DNA of 64,000 bases from Desulfovibrio mangrovi (lineage in GTDB: Bacteria > Desulfobacterota > Desulfovibrionia > Desulfovibrionales > Desulfovibrionaceae), in contig NZ_CP104208.1 in assembly GCF_026230175.1 (NCBI RefSeq), forward strand, positions 2,418,001 to 2,482,000. Reading direction: 5' to 3'. The notes under the pieces are model-generated. The model did no database searches and had not been told where the DNA came from. It saw nothing but the letters and a program-made list of their open reading frames with translations. Positions 26,738-36,150 of the stretch are shown here, one piece after another. Made by a program: the position numbers and the translations under genes. The first letter of the stretch is position 1, and each line of letters opens with the position of its first letter.

Positions 26738-27661
26738 CTATTGTTGTGAATTTTCTGCCACTATCAGGTGAATGGCCAGCCCGCGCTCAACAGGATGGGA
26801 CTTGCTGGATTTCAGCGAAAAGCCTGCCTCCGTGAGCTTGAGCGCCAGTGTCGTCATATCGAATCCGAGCCAGCGGTCCCCGTATTCGGACCGCATCTTC
26901 TCGTTCTCGTGCTTATCAAAATCGGCCAGTGCCAGCAGGCCGCCGGGGCGCAGTACGCGGCGAATTTCCTTGAGCGCCTCGCCGGGATGCGAAAGATGGT
27001 GCAGCACCATGTTGATGGCCGCAAAATCCGCCTCGCCATCGCGCAGGGGCAAATGCTCCAGTTCTCCGATACGCAGGGACACGCGGTCCGCATCTTCCGC
27101 AAGACGACGCTTCGCAAGCTCGAGCATACGCGGGGAACCGTCCACGCCGATGACGGAAAGCGCCTTCTCCAGCATGCGTTCCAGCAGCGTGCCGGTGCCG
27201 CAGCCGAGATCCAGCGCCACCTTGCAGCGGGGCATATGGCCGATGATGGCCCCGGGCAGGTCGAAATTGCCTATGATATCGCGGTTCAGCTGATCCCAGT
27301 CTTCGGCAATGGAGTTGAAGAACTGTTTGGTCTTTCTGGCGCGTTCCTCAATGATTTTTGCCGCCATGTCCGCATCCGCCTCAAGGGTCGGATCGGTGAC
27401 GATAAACGGCATGAGCGCATCTATGAACTCGCGGCCCGGCCCCTCCTCCGGTGCGGAATAGAAAACCCACAGGCCGTCGCGACGCGAATCGAGCAGGCCC
27501 GCTCCGGTCAAAATTTTTAAATGGCGTGACACACGGGACTGGCCCATCTCCAGAATGGAAACCAGTTCGTTCACGCTCAGCTCAAACCTGTTCAACACAT
27601 GCATGAGCCGCAAGCGGGTCTCGTCCGCCAAGGCTTTGATAAGGGGAAGTGCCGTTGTCAT
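26738..27661 (-). CDS. sahR: ArsR-type regulator fused to a methyltransferase domain (SahR)
   Basis: A 307-residue protein: residues 1-90 are an ArsR winged helix (ALADETRLRLMHVLNRFELSV, SRVSRHLKILTGAGLL) and residues 115-307 a class I SAM-dependent methyltransferase fold with DLGCGTGT at 151-158 and IGVDGSPRMLELAKRRLA. This domain pair next to ahcY matches SahR, the SAH-responsive repressor of methionine-cycle genes described in Desulfovibrio and other Proteobacteria; the methyltransferase fold is thought to bind SAH rather than to catalyse. Repeated TTGAT half-sites lie over its own promoter (27692-27723), supporting autoregulation. Assignment is by domain order, neighbour and site. Confidence 0.85.
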   Translation of the reverse strand: MTTALPLIKALADETRLRLMHVLNRFELSVNELVSILEMGQSRVSRHLKILTGAGLLDSRRDGLWVFYSAPEEGPGREFIDALMPFIVTDPTLEADADMAAKIIEERARKTKQFFNSIAEDWDQLNRDIIGNFDLPGAIIGHMPRCKVALDLGCGTGTLLERMLEKALSVIGVDGSPRMLELAKRRLAEDADRVSLRIGELEHLPLRDGEADFAAINMVLHHLSHPGEALKEIRRVLRPGGLLALADFDKHENEKMRSEYGDRWLGFDMTTLALKLTEAGFSLKSSKSHPVERGLAIHLIVAENSQQ

Positions 27662-27691
27662 ACTCAGAGCTCCTGCGCTATTTCCGACTGG

Positions 27692-27753
27692 CTTGATATT
27701 TCTGCATCAAGAAAAGTTGATATGGGCTTATCCCCATTCTCGGATATAGTCAA
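27692..27753 (-). promoter_or_regulatory. sahR-ahcY promoter with SahR-like operator
   Basis: On the minus strand TTGACT (complement of 27748-27753) and ATAAGC (complement of 27726-27731) form a promoter with a 16-base spacer. Directly downstream, three half-sites alternate in orientation: CTTGAT at 27692-27697, ATCAAG at 27706-27711 and TTGATAT at 27717-27723. A fourth TTGATAA is at about 27763. The repeats cover the probable transcription start, as expected for a repressor. Confidence 0.6.
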
Positions 27754-27881
27754 CACTCACCCTTGATAATTACGGCAGCAGTACAGGCTGGCATACCGCC
27801 GATTACGTTGAAATATAATACACGCGACGTGCTCCCTTGTTATCATGACACTAAGCATGAACAACAACGGAAGGGATGCAC

Positions 27882-29471
27882 ATGGGCGATGACGATCTCC
27901 TCTTCGCAGAAAGCTCTCCAGAGTCCCCGGATACCGCCGAAGCCGAAAAAATACATCGCGGCGGCCTGCGCCCATGGAAGATTCTTATCGTGGACGACGA
28001 AATAGAGGTGCACAACACCACCAAGCTCGTGCTGACCGATTTCGAATTCGAAGGCGCGGGGCTGGAATTATATTCTGCATTCACGGCAAAGGAAGCGCTG
28101 GACCTGTTGCAACAGCACGACGACATTGCCGTGATTCTGCTGGACGTGGTCATGGAGACGCCCCATGCCGGTCTTGATTGCGCGCGGACCATCCGGCAGG
28201 AGATGAAAAACAAGCTGGTGCGCATCATTCTTCGCACAGGGCAACCGGGCCAGGCACCGGAACGAAAGGTCATCGTCGAATACGACATCAACGACTACAA
28301 GCACAAAACCGAACTAACCTCGCAGCGCCTGTTCACCACGATCTATACGGCCATCCGTTCTTACCGGGACATGCGGGCCATTGAAAAGCAGCGGGTCGGC
28401 CTCAAGTACATCATAGACGCCTCGGCAAGCTTCTTTCAGGAGCGCTCTCTCCACACGCTTTCAAAGGGCGTGCTCACCCAGATAGAGGCTCTCTTCCGCC
28501 TGCAGAACTCCCTGTACATGAGCGGTACCGGCTTCACCGCACTCACGGAATCCCTGAACGACCCCAGCTGGAACATCATCTCGGCCACCGGCAAGTTCGA
28601 GGAATGCGAAATAACGAACAGCTGCCAGATACTGGACCAGAGCACGCTCGATCAGATCAACAAGGCCATCGTCGACAAGGTCAGCTCGGTTGTCGACGAC
28701 ACCTACATCGCCTACCTGCCCACCCAGAACAGGAAGCATCACATCCTCTACATGGAAAAGAGTTCACCGGACAACTGGGAGGAACTGAAAGAACTGCTTG
28801 AAATATTTACGACAAACGTAGGCATAGCCATGGACAACATCTACCTGAACGACGAGATCATCAAGACGCAGAGCGAAGTGCTCTTCAGGCTGGGCGAAGT
28901 GGTGGAAACCCGTTCCAAGGAAACCGCGTATCACGTGGTACGCGTGGCTGAATACACCCGCATACTGGCCCTTGCCCACGGGATATCCGAGCTGGACGCC
29001 AACCTGTTCAAACAGGCTTCGCCCATGCACGATATCGGCAAGATAGGCATTCCGGACAGCATTCTGCTGAAGCCGGGCAAGCTCACCGAAGAGGAATTCG
29101 CCGTGATGAAGCAGCACACCAGCATCGGCTACATGCTGCTCAAGGCATCCGACAGGCGCATGCTGACCACGGCGGCGGACATAGCCCACACGCACCATGA
29201 GCACTGGGACGGCAACGGCTATCCGCGCGGCCTCAAAGGAGAGGAAATCCCCATTGAAGGAAGAATAACCGCTGTTGCCGACGTTTTTGACGCCCTGAGC
29301 CATGAGCGGGTCTACAAGAATCCATGGCCTACGGATGAGGTTATCGAATTCTTCCGGCAGGAGAAGGGAAAGATGTTCGACCCCGTTCTCGTCGACCTGC
29401 TTCTGGAGAATCTGGACGCACTGCTCAGGGTTCACGAAGCCTACACCGACAGCATTCCGAGAACGCTATGA
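27882..29471 (+). CDS. response regulator with DUF3369 and HD-GYP domains
   Basis: A 529-residue output protein for a phosphorelay. Residues 33-155 are a receiver domain with phospho-acceptor Asp88 in VILLDVVME. Residues 160-310 match the DUF3369 linker of HD-GYP regulators. Residues 330-520 are an HD-GYP domain with the catalytic set HDIGKIGIPD (His383-Asp384), HHEHWDGNGYPRGLKGEEIP and VADVFDALSHER, so c-di-GMP hydrolysis is expected. ATG 27882 is chosen because the AGGG site is 7 bases before it but only one base before the ATG at 27876. Its stop overlaps the start of the next kinase gene by 4 bases, so the two are probably a cognate pair. Confidence 0.93.
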   Translation: MGDDDLLFAESSPESPDTAEAEKIHRGGLRPWKILIVDDEIEVHNTTKLVLTDFEFEGAGLELYSAFTAKEALDLLQQHDDIAVILLDVVMETPHAGLDCARTIRQEMKNKLVRIILRTGQPGQAPERKVIVEYDINDYKHKTELTSQRLFTTIYTAIRSYRDMRAIEKQRVGLKYIIDASASFFQERSLHTLSKGVLTQIEALFRLQNSLYMSGTGFTALTESLNDPSWNIISATGKFEECEITNSCQILDQSTLDQINKAIVDKVSSVVDDTYIAYLPTQNRKHHILYMEKSSPDNWEELKELLEIFTTNVGIAMDNIYLNDEIIKTQSEVLFRLGEVVETRSKETAYHVVRVAEYTRILALAHGISELDANLFKQASPMHDIGKIGIPDSILLKPGKLTEEEFAVMKQHTSIGYMLLKASDRRMLTTAADIAHTHHEHWDGNGYPRGLKGEEIPIEGRITAVADVFDALSHERVYKNPWPTDEVIEFFRQEKGKMFDPVLVDLLLENLDALLRVHEAYTDSIPRTL

Positions 29472-31414
29472 GTCCGTCCGGCAAACTGCGCGCATTGCTA
29501 CAGACAACATGGGTGAAGATTGCCTTGCCCATCGTCATTTCGGTTGTCCTCATTTTCGGCATCATCTTCGCCATACAAATTCCCAACACCTACAATGCCC
29601 TGCTGGAAAGAAAGAAGGTTTCGCTCAAAGACAATGTCATGATTGCGTGGAATATCATCCAGTTCTGCTACACCCTTGAACTGCAGGGGAAAATTCCTGA
29701 AGGCAAAGGACAGGAAATGGCCATTCAAAGCCTTGCCCGCATGCGCTTCGGGCCGGAATTGAAAGACTATTTCTGGATCAACGACACCCGCCCCTACATG
29801 ATCATGCACCCCTACCTGCCGGAACTGGAGGGCATGAACCTTTCAGATTACATGGACGCCACGGGCAAAAGGCTCTTTGTGGAAATGGTTCAGACCAGCA
29901 GCCAGACAGGCAGCAGTTTTGTCTCCTACCAGTGGCAGTGGCAGGACAAAGCCAACCTCATCCTCCCCAAGATCTCCTTCGTCAAACGGTTTGAACCCTG
30001 GCAGTGGATTATCGGCACCGGCGCATACCTTGAAGACATTCGGCAGGAGACCATGCGCCAGACCAGAGAAATGGTCATTGCCAGCACCGTGGCGCTTTGT
30101 ATCATCATCTCCCTCTCGCTCTTCTCCATCGCACAGGCGCGCAAGGCATCACAGCGCATTACGGAAAACGAGGCCAAGATGCGCAAGGTCTTCAGTCAGG
30201 CTGAAGAAGCCCTCTTCATACTCGCCACTGACGGAACCATTCTCCAGAGCAACCAGGCGGCAACGGAGGTCATCGGCTTCGCTCCCATACAATCCGCACG
30301 CTTTGAAGACATTCCATGGGTCATCAAGGACAGCGACGGGACGGAGGAACGCCAATCCATGCTCGAAAAGGCCAGATCTGGCATTCTCCCCCACTTTGAA
30401 GCCGAGTTCACGCGGCAGGACGGTGAGAACAGGTATCTGGACGGTACAGTCGTCCCCATCACGGACGAAGAGGACACCGTTCTGTACCTTCTTGTCAGCG
30501 CCATGGACATTACCGAACGCATTGAATCCCAGAACCGGCTTGAAGAGCTGAACGCAACCCTTGAAGAGCGCGTTCGGGAACGGACGGAAGAGTTGGCAAA
30601 CTCGCTGGATACGCTGAAAAAGGCACAAGACCAGCTCGTCGTCACCGAAAAGATGGCGGCGCTCGGACGGCTCGTGGCAGGCGTGGCGCACGAGATAAAC
30701 ACGCCGCTGGGCCTTGGCGTGACCAACGCCACCTACCTGCAAGAGCGGCTTGCCGCCATCCGTGAATCCTATGAGGCGGGCAAGTTCACCAAGGGAGAGT
30801 TCGAGGCGTTTCTCAAGACGGCGGACAGCGCTGCCGAGTCCATGCTTCTCAACCTCACACGCGGGGCCGAGATCATACGCAGCTTCAAGCAGGTGGCCGT
30901 TGATCAGGAGCTGGAGCAGACCCGCGCCTTCAACCTGCACGATTATTTCAGGGAAGTGCAGCTCAGCGTGCAGCCCAAATTCAAACATTCGCCGCACAAG
31001 CTGGAAGTCGAATGTCCCGAGGACATCATCCTCAAGACCTACCCCGGAGCGCTCACGCAGGTACTCACGAATCTGATCATGAACGCCCTGATACACGCGT
31101 TTGACGAAGACATGGCAGGACTCGCCAGACTGTCGGCACGTATTGTACCGGCAGGGGTGGAGATCACCTTCTCAGACAACGGCAAGGGCATGAATGACGA
31201 ACAGAAGACAAAGATTTTCGACCCGTTCTTCACCACCAGGCAGGGACAGGGCGGCACAGGGCTTGGCATGCACATCACCTACAACCTTGTCACCCAGAAG
31301 CTGTGCGGCGTCATTCAGCTGGAATCCGCCCTCGGCAAAGGCACCACCTTCCGCATCACCATTCCTCTGGAGCATCAGGACATGGCCTGCCCGCCGGTGC
31401 TGGAGAATGTCTAA
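29468..31414 (+). CDS. Cache/PAS sensor histidine kinase
   Basis: A 648-residue membrane kinase. A first membrane segment (residues 18-36) is followed by a periplasmic single Cache domain (sCache_2 type) with KDYFWINDTRPYMIMHPY and WIIGTGAYLEDI, a second membrane segment near residue 205, a PAS domain (about 238-360), a coiled-coil linker, then His408 in GVAHEINTPLGLG and an ATPase domain with NLIMNALIHAF, DNGKGMND and GGTGLGMHITYNLV. Cache domains of this type bind small organic acids, which would suit a sulfate reducer. It overlaps the HD-GYP response regulator gene by ATGA, so the likely chain is ligand, kinase, HD-GYP, c-di-GMP. Confidence 0.92.
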   Translation: MSPSGKLRALLQTTWVKIALPIVISVVLIFGIIFAIQIPNTYNALLERKKVSLKDNVMIAWNIIQFCYTLELQGKIPEGKGQEMAIQSLARMRFGPELKDYFWINDTRPYMIMHPYLPELEGMNLSDYMDATGKRLFVEMVQTSSQTGSSFVSYQWQWQDKANLILPKISFVKRFEPWQWIIGTGAYLEDIRQETMRQTREMVIASTVALCIIISLSLFSIAQARKASQRITENEAKMRKVFSQAEEALFILATDGTILQSNQAATEVIGFAPIQSARFEDIPWVIKDSDGTEERQSMLEKARSGILPHFEAEFTRQDGENRYLDGTVVPITDEEDTVLYLLVSAMDITERIESQNRLEELNATLEERVRERTEELANSLDTLKKAQDQLVVTEKMAALGRLVAGVAHEINTPLGLGVTNATYLQERLAAIRESYEAGKFTKGEFEAFLKTADSAAESMLLNLTRGAEIIRSFKQVAVDQELEQTRAFNLHDYFREVQLSVQPKFKHSPHKLEVECPEDIILKTYPGALTQVLTNLIMNALIHAFDEDMAGLARLSARIVPAGVEITFSDNGKGMNDEQKTKIFDPFFTTRQGQGGTGLGMHITYNLVTQKLCGVIQLESALGKGTTFRITIPLEHQDMACPPVLENV

Positions 31415-31518
31415 CGCCCCTCTCGCTCGCATCAGCGACTGACACTGACACTCTCTGGCTTTCATTCATTTAAAACAGATCCTAATACGACCCATTACTA
31501 ATAATCAGGAATATACTC

Positions 31519-32064
31519 ATGGACCCTCGCATATCAAATGAAGATGTTGCCCTACTCAGAAACGCCGGGATGACCGAAGAGGATCTGAGCCACTCAATCG
31601 CTGTGGCTGAACGCGCTCTCGACATTGCCGACCGTAGCGGAGCAGAGCTCGACTATAGCCTGCTCATAAGAGGAGCTTTGTTTCACGACCTTGGCAAGGT
31701 GCGCACCCACGCCATAGAGCACGGAGAAGAAGGCGCACGCCTTGGTGCGGAACTGGGACTGTCCGAGGAGCTTCAGGCCATCATGAAGAAGCACATCCGC
31801 GGTGGCATGACCCGTGAAGAAGCCCGTGAACTGGGACTTCCCGACATGGACTATACCTTGCACAAACTGGAGGAGCGCATCATCATCTACGCCGACCGCC
31901 TGACTGACATCATCGGCGACGGCGTAGAACCAGACCCGCTACGCGCTGAGGAGCGTTTCGAGGAAATCCTCACCAGTATTATACGATACGGAAAGAATGA
32001 TGCGACACGGACACGTTACCTCCGCTATCATGAAGAGATTCAGGGACTGATTCGCAGGGAGTAA
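31519..32064 (+). CDS. HD-domain phosphohydrolase
   Basis: A 181-residue soluble HD/HDIG protein with RGALFHDLGKVRTHAIEHGEEGA, a later KKHIRGGM and YADRLTDII, giving the H...HD...D metal ligands of the superfamily. Short proteins of this type act on nucleotides or small phosphate esters, and the substrate cannot be read here. It follows the kinase gene after about 100 bases without a terminator and precedes an MFS gene by 2 bases, so it is probably translated with that transporter. Confidence 0.85.
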   Translation: MDPRISNEDVALLRNAGMTEEDLSHSIAVAERALDIADRSGAELDYSLLIRGALFHDLGKVRTHAIEHGEEGARLGAELGLSEELQAIMKKHIRGGMTREEARELGLPDMDYTLHKLEERIIIYADRLTDIIGDGVEPDPLRAEERFEEILTSIIRYGKNDATRTRYLRYHEEIQGLIRRE

Positions 32065-32066
32065 TA

Positions 32067-33248
32067 ATGTCCCCTTTCTTGCTGCTCTGCCTGACGGGAT
32101 TTCTGGCCATCTTCAGCACAACCATGGCCAAGAATCCCGTTTTGCCATTTTTTGCCGAACATCTCGGGGCGAACCCTGTAGCCATAGGCATTGTAGCCTC
32201 CCTTTCACCGCTGGCCGGAGTGCTTGTCAGTCTTCCCGCAGGGATTTTTTCAGACTATTTCGGACGAATGCGCCTGCTGAAAATATCCGCTCTCTTTTTC
32301 GCCCTGACTCCTCTGGGCTACCTTTTCATTTCGGAGATATGGCAGCTGGCACTCGTCCGCTTCCTACACGGGCTTGCCACAGGCATTTTCGTACCGGTTG
32401 CCATGGCGCTGGTCACAGACACCTTCCTTGCAGGACGGGGCGAACGGCTGGGCTTCATGTCGTCCGCCAGTCAGCTTGGCCGATTCCTCGCTCCGCTGGC
32501 AGGGGGAATCCTGCTCACACTACCTGACAACGAAGCCGAAGGAAGCGGTTTTACACTGGTGTATCTGACGTGCCTTCTGCTCGGTGTTCTTACCGCATTG
32601 CTCGTATTCAGACTTCCCCAAGCACAGCCCCCCCCGACCACGACAAACCGCTCTTTCCGACATTCCGTCAGAGCGGTGCTTCAAAACCGACTGGTACTGC
32701 AAGGCTGTATCATGGAGTCCGCAGCCCTGTTCGCTTTCGGGGCCTTTGAAGCATTCTTCCCGCAGCATGTACGCACGGCCGGACTGGGCACGGAATGGGC
32801 GGGCGGTCTTATGTCCGTACAAGTGCTCGCCGTGGCGCTCAGCAAGCCTCTTTTCGGCAAACTCTCCGACTCGCACGGAAGGGTTCGCCAAATTGTGCTC
32901 GGCGCCTTGCTTCTGGGCTGCATAATGTTGCTCATGGGGCAAACCGGCAGCATCGTCACGCTTGCTGCCGCAAGCCTGGGCCTCGGCCTTGCCCTCTCGC
33001 TGACGCTTGCCGCAAGCTCGGCGTTCATCGCAGACACAAGCGATGCCGACATGCGGGGAGCCTCAATGGGGCTGCTGGGAGCCATCATGGACATAGGCCA
33101 CTCAACGGGCCCGGTGGTGGCCGGAGCGGTAACTGCCAGTCTTGGAGCCTCCGCAGGATTCGCATCTGCAGGAACCGTCGTTCTTGGAACCACCCTGTTA
33201 TTTGCCTTCATGACACGCAACTACACACCGAAAACAATCTCCCCTTAA
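32067..33248 (+). CDS. major facilitator superfamily transporter
   Basis: A 393-residue inner-membrane carrier with about 12 hydrophobic segments and the MFS signature between helices 2 and 3 (GIFSDYFGRMRLL), repeated in weaker form in the second half (GKLSDSHGRVRQI). It looks like a drug/metabolite exporter of the DHA1 type. The start follows the HD gene stop by two bases, with a GGGAG site inside that gene. The substrate is unknown. Confidence 0.88.
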   Translation: MSPFLLLCLTGFLAIFSTTMAKNPVLPFFAEHLGANPVAIGIVASLSPLAGVLVSLPAGIFSDYFGRMRLLKISALFFALTPLGYLFISEIWQLALVRFLHGLATGIFVPVAMALVTDTFLAGRGERLGFMSSASQLGRFLAPLAGGILLTLPDNEAEGSGFTLVYLTCLLLGVLTALLVFRLPQAQPPPTTTNRSFRHSVRAVLQNRLVLQGCIMESAALFAFGAFEAFFPQHVRTAGLGTEWAGGLMSVQVLAVALSKPLFGKLSDSHGRVRQIVLGALLLGCIMLLMGQTGSIVTLAAASLGLGLALSLTLAASSAFIADTSDADMRGASMGLLGAIMDIGHSTGPVVAGAVTASLGASAGFASAGTVVLGTTLLFAFMTRNYTPKTISP

Positions 33249-33252
33249 GAAT

Positions 33253-33284
33253 AAAAAAAACGCCGCCGGAAATTTCCGGCGGCG
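33253..33284 (-). terminator. intrinsic terminator
   Basis: A perfect 24-base palindrome (33261-33284, core GCCGGAAATTTCCGGC) is followed by eight Ts on the minus strand. It probably ends the ligase transcript coming from 33425 and also insulates the convergent MFS gene. Confidence 0.8.
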
Positions 33285-33424
33285 GTTGAACTTTCTGGTT
33301 GAAATCAGCGGATGCTGAAAAATCAGTAATGCAATGATGGGGGACGCAATACGCCCATTCCCCACGATCCGGTGTCACCCGTTGCCCACAGCCTGAAACG
33401 CTGCAGGCCGATTGTTACCGCACG

Positions 33425-34717
33425 CTAATCCTGATCGCGCAGATCAACCACACGCTTGGACTTGCCGAAGGAACGCGGCAGCGCGCCCGGGTCCACGATC
33501 TCCATTTCCACGCGGGCCATGAGCTTCTTGTGCAGCTCGGCTCCCACGACCTTGGCGAGCGCAGCATCGTTGCCAGCCTGGGCTTCGGCATTGCGCTCCA
33601 GCCGCAGGGTCAGGTTGTCCTTGCCTTCCTTGCGGGTAAGCATGATCTGGTACTCTGCCCCCACTTCGGGGAACTTCTGCAGCACGTCCGCAATCTGACC
33701 GGGATAGATGTTCACGCCACGGAAGATGATCATGTCGTCCGAACGGCCGAGAATATGGTCGTGACGGGGAATCTCCACCCCGCAGGAACACTTGCCGGGA
33801 AGCATGCGCGAAAGGTCACGGGTGCGGTAGCGGATGAGGGGGCTGGCCTCCTTGCGCAGGCTGGTCACCACCATTTCGCCCACCTCGCCTTCCGGCACGG
33901 GCTGCAGGGTCTCCGGATCAAGAATCTCGATGATGAACAGGTCGGCCCAGTAATGCAGGCCTTCGTGGGCATCGCATTCCAGCGCGGTGCCGGGGCCGTA
34001 CATCTCGGTCATGCCCGCGATGTCATAACTGCCCTCAAGACCCAGCTTTTCCTCAAAGGTCTTGCGCATCTTGGCGCTGTGTGTTTCCGCGCCGAAAATC
34101 ACCTTACGCAGTTTGCACTGATCGCGCAGGCCGTTGCGCTCCACTTCCTCCGCCATGAGCAGCGCCATGGACGCCGTGGAGCACAGGCAGGTGGTGCCCA
34201 TGTCCGCCATGAGCTGCAGCTGCATTTCGAGGTTGCCCGGCCCCACAGGAACCGTGAGCGCCCCGAACTTTTCGCTTCCCAGCTGGAAACCCGCGCCCGC
34301 CGTCCACAGGCCGTAGCCCACGGCAATCTGCACACGATCCAGCGTGGTCAGCCCGGCAATCTCGTAACAGCGGGCCATCTGCAGGGCAAAGGTATCGATA
34401 TCCTTCTGCGAATACGCCAGAATCTTGCGCTTGCCCGTAGTGCCGGAAGAGGCATGAATGCGAACCACCTGCTCTTCGGGTACGGAGAGCAAAGGCAGGG
34501 GATAGCCTTCACGCAGGTCCGTAACGGTGGTAAAAGGAAGGAGCCTTATATCATCAAGGCTGGTAATGTCGTCAGGATGCACCCCCGCCGCCTCAAACTT
34601 GGCCCGATATGCGGGGCTGTTCTCATAGGCATGGCGTACCGTCCATCGCAGTCCGTCAAGCTGAAGTGCCGCCAACTTTTCCGCAGGCAGGTGCGGCAAA
34701 AAACGATGAGTCACCAT
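33425..34717 (-). CDS. phenylacetate-CoA ligase-like enzyme
   Basis: A 430-residue AMP-forming ligase of the PaaK family: HASSGTTGKRKILAYSQKD as the P-loop, VGYGLWTAGAGFQLGSEK, GAETHSAKMRKTFEE, IAGMTEMYGPGTALEC and RYRTRDLSRMLPG, then the small C-terminal domain with GRSDDMIIFRGVNIYP. PaaK-type enzymes activate phenylacetate or other aryl acids; several copies are common in Desulfovibrio and act in indole-acetate or amino-acid-derived aryl acid metabolism (family knowledge). GGGAG lies 5 bases before ATG 34717, preferred to the GTG at 34732. No phenylacetate-degradation gene is nearby, so the substrate is open. Divergent from purD. Confidence 0.92.
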   Translation of the reverse strand: MVTHRFLPHLPAEKLAALQLDGLRWTVRHAYENSPAYRAKFEAAGVHPDDITSLDDIRLLPFTTVTDLREGYPLPLLSVPEEQVVRIHASSGTTGKRKILAYSQKDIDTFALQMARCYEIAGLTTLDRVQIAVGYGLWTAGAGFQLGSEKFGALTVPVGPGNLEMQLQLMADMGTTCLCSTASMALLMAEEVERNGLRDQCKLRKVIFGAETHSAKMRKTFEEKLGLEGSYDIAGMTEMYGPGTALECDAHEGLHYWADLFIIEILDPETLQPVPEGEVGEMVVTSLRKEASPLIRYRTRDLSRMLPGKCSCGVEIPRHDHILGRSDDMIIFRGVNIYPGQIADVLQKFPEVGAEYQIMLTRKEGKDNLTLRLERNAEAQAGNDAALAKVVGAELHKKLMARVEMEIVDPGALPRSFGKSKRVVDLRDQD

Positions 34718-34881
34718 ACACGCTCCCAACACACTGAAATGGTAATATAAATATCATCCTTGAACCAAACGGCAAAAGCATGTATCAGGCGCACACCACA
34801 ACACGCAAGCCACGTGACTGAACGTGCTATCACGAAACAGGACGGGGGAAAACCCTGTCCCAAGCCATACGGAGGCCAGAC

Positions 34882-36150
34882 GTGCGGATTCTGATCGTCG
34901 GGAACGGCGGACGCGAACATGCCCTTGCATGGAAGTTGCGCCAGAGCCCAAAAGTTGACGAGATTTTCATCGCCCCCGGCAACGGCGGCACCGCCCTTGA
35001 AGGCACCAACGTGCCCATCGCGGTTGACGACCTTCCCGCACTGGTTGCCTTTGCCAAGGAACAGAAGATCGACCTCGTGGTTCCGGGTCCGGAACTGCCC
35101 CTCGTGCTCGGCATCAAGGACGCCCTTGATCTTGCCGGAATCCCCTGCTTCGGCCCCAATGCCTTTGCCGCCCAGCTGGAAGGCTCCAAGGCGTTCGCCA
35201 AGAACATCATGGAAGAAGCAGGCGTCCCCACTGCCGCCTTCGGCGTTTTCAACGAATTTGACGATGCCAAGGAATACGTTCTCAAAGTCGGCGCTCCCAT
35301 CGTGGTCAAGGCAGACGGCCTTGCTGCGGGCAAGGGCGTAGTGGTCGCCCAGACCACCGACGAAGCCATTGCCGCACTGGAAGAAATCATGGTGCAGCAG
35401 GCTTTCGGCTCATCCGGCGAGCACGTGGTCATCGAAGAATGCCTCATCGGCGAAGAAGCATCCTTCATCTGCTTCTGCGACGGCAATACCGTAAAGCCCC
35501 TGCCCTCTTCGCAGGACCACAAGGCCGTATTCGACGGCGACACCGGCCCCAACACCGGCGGCATGGGTGCTTACAGCCCCGCGCCCGTTCTGCCCGCAGA
35601 ACGCTACGACGAGATCATCGAACTGGTCATGAAGCCCGTGTGTGAAACGCTGGGCAAAAAGGACAAGCCTTTCATCGGCATTCTCTATGCCGGACTCATG
35701 ATGACCGCCAAGGGCCCCTACGTGCTGGAGTTCAACGTACGTTTCGGCGACCCTGAATGCCAGCCCCTGCTCATGCGCATGGACAGCGACATCGTGGATG
35801 TCATGATGGCCTGCGTGGAAGGCCGCCTTGCCGAAACCCCGCTGAACATCAAGAAGGAAACCACCCTCGGCGTTGTCATCGCCGCGGAGGGCTACCCCGA
35901 CAGCTACCCCAAGGGCATGGAGATCAACGGCATCGAAGAGGCGGAAGCCATCGGCGATCTGAAGGTCTTTCAGGCCGGAACCACCCTTGAAAACGGCGTC
36001 ACCCGCGCCAACGGCGGCCGCGTGCTGTGCGTGACCGCGCTGGGCGAGACCCTTGCCGATGCCCAGAAGCGCGCTTACGAAGGCGTTGCCAAGCTGCGCA
36101 TGGACAAGGCCTACTACCGCCGCGACATTGGCTTCAAGGGTCTGAGATAG
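34882..36150 (+). CDS. purD: phosphoribosylamine-glycine ligase
   Basis: Second step of purine synthesis: phosphoribosylamine plus glycine plus ATP gives GAR. The 422-residue protein has the ATP-grasp layout with MRILIVGNGGREHALAWKL, VPGPELPLVLGI, GSKAFAKNIM, VVKADGLAAGKGVVVA, DHKAVFDGDTGPNTGGMGAYSPAP and EFNVRFGDPECQ. Translation starts at GTG 34882 with GGAGG 6 bases before it. It is separated from purE by 318 bases that contain a strong hairpin, but no terminator with a T-tract is seen between them. Confidence 0.97.
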   Translation: MRILIVGNGGREHALAWKLRQSPKVDEIFIAPGNGGTALEGTNVPIAVDDLPALVAFAKEQKIDLVVPGPELPLVLGIKDALDLAGIPCFGPNAFAAQLEGSKAFAKNIMEEAGVPTAAFGVFNEFDDAKEYVLKVGAPIVVKADGLAAGKGVVVAQTTDEAIAALEEIMVQQAFGSSGEHVVIEECLIGEEASFICFCDGNTVKPLPSSQDHKAVFDGDTGPNTGGMGAYSPAPVLPAERYDEIIELVMKPVCETLGKKDKPFIGILYAGLMMTAKGPYVLEFNVRFGDPECQPLLMRMDSDIVDVMMACVEGRLAETPLNIKKETTLGVVIAAEGYPDSYPKGMEINGIEEAEAIGDLKVFQAGTTLENGVTRANGGRVLCVTALGETLADAQKRAYEGVAKLRMDKAYYRRDIGFKGLR

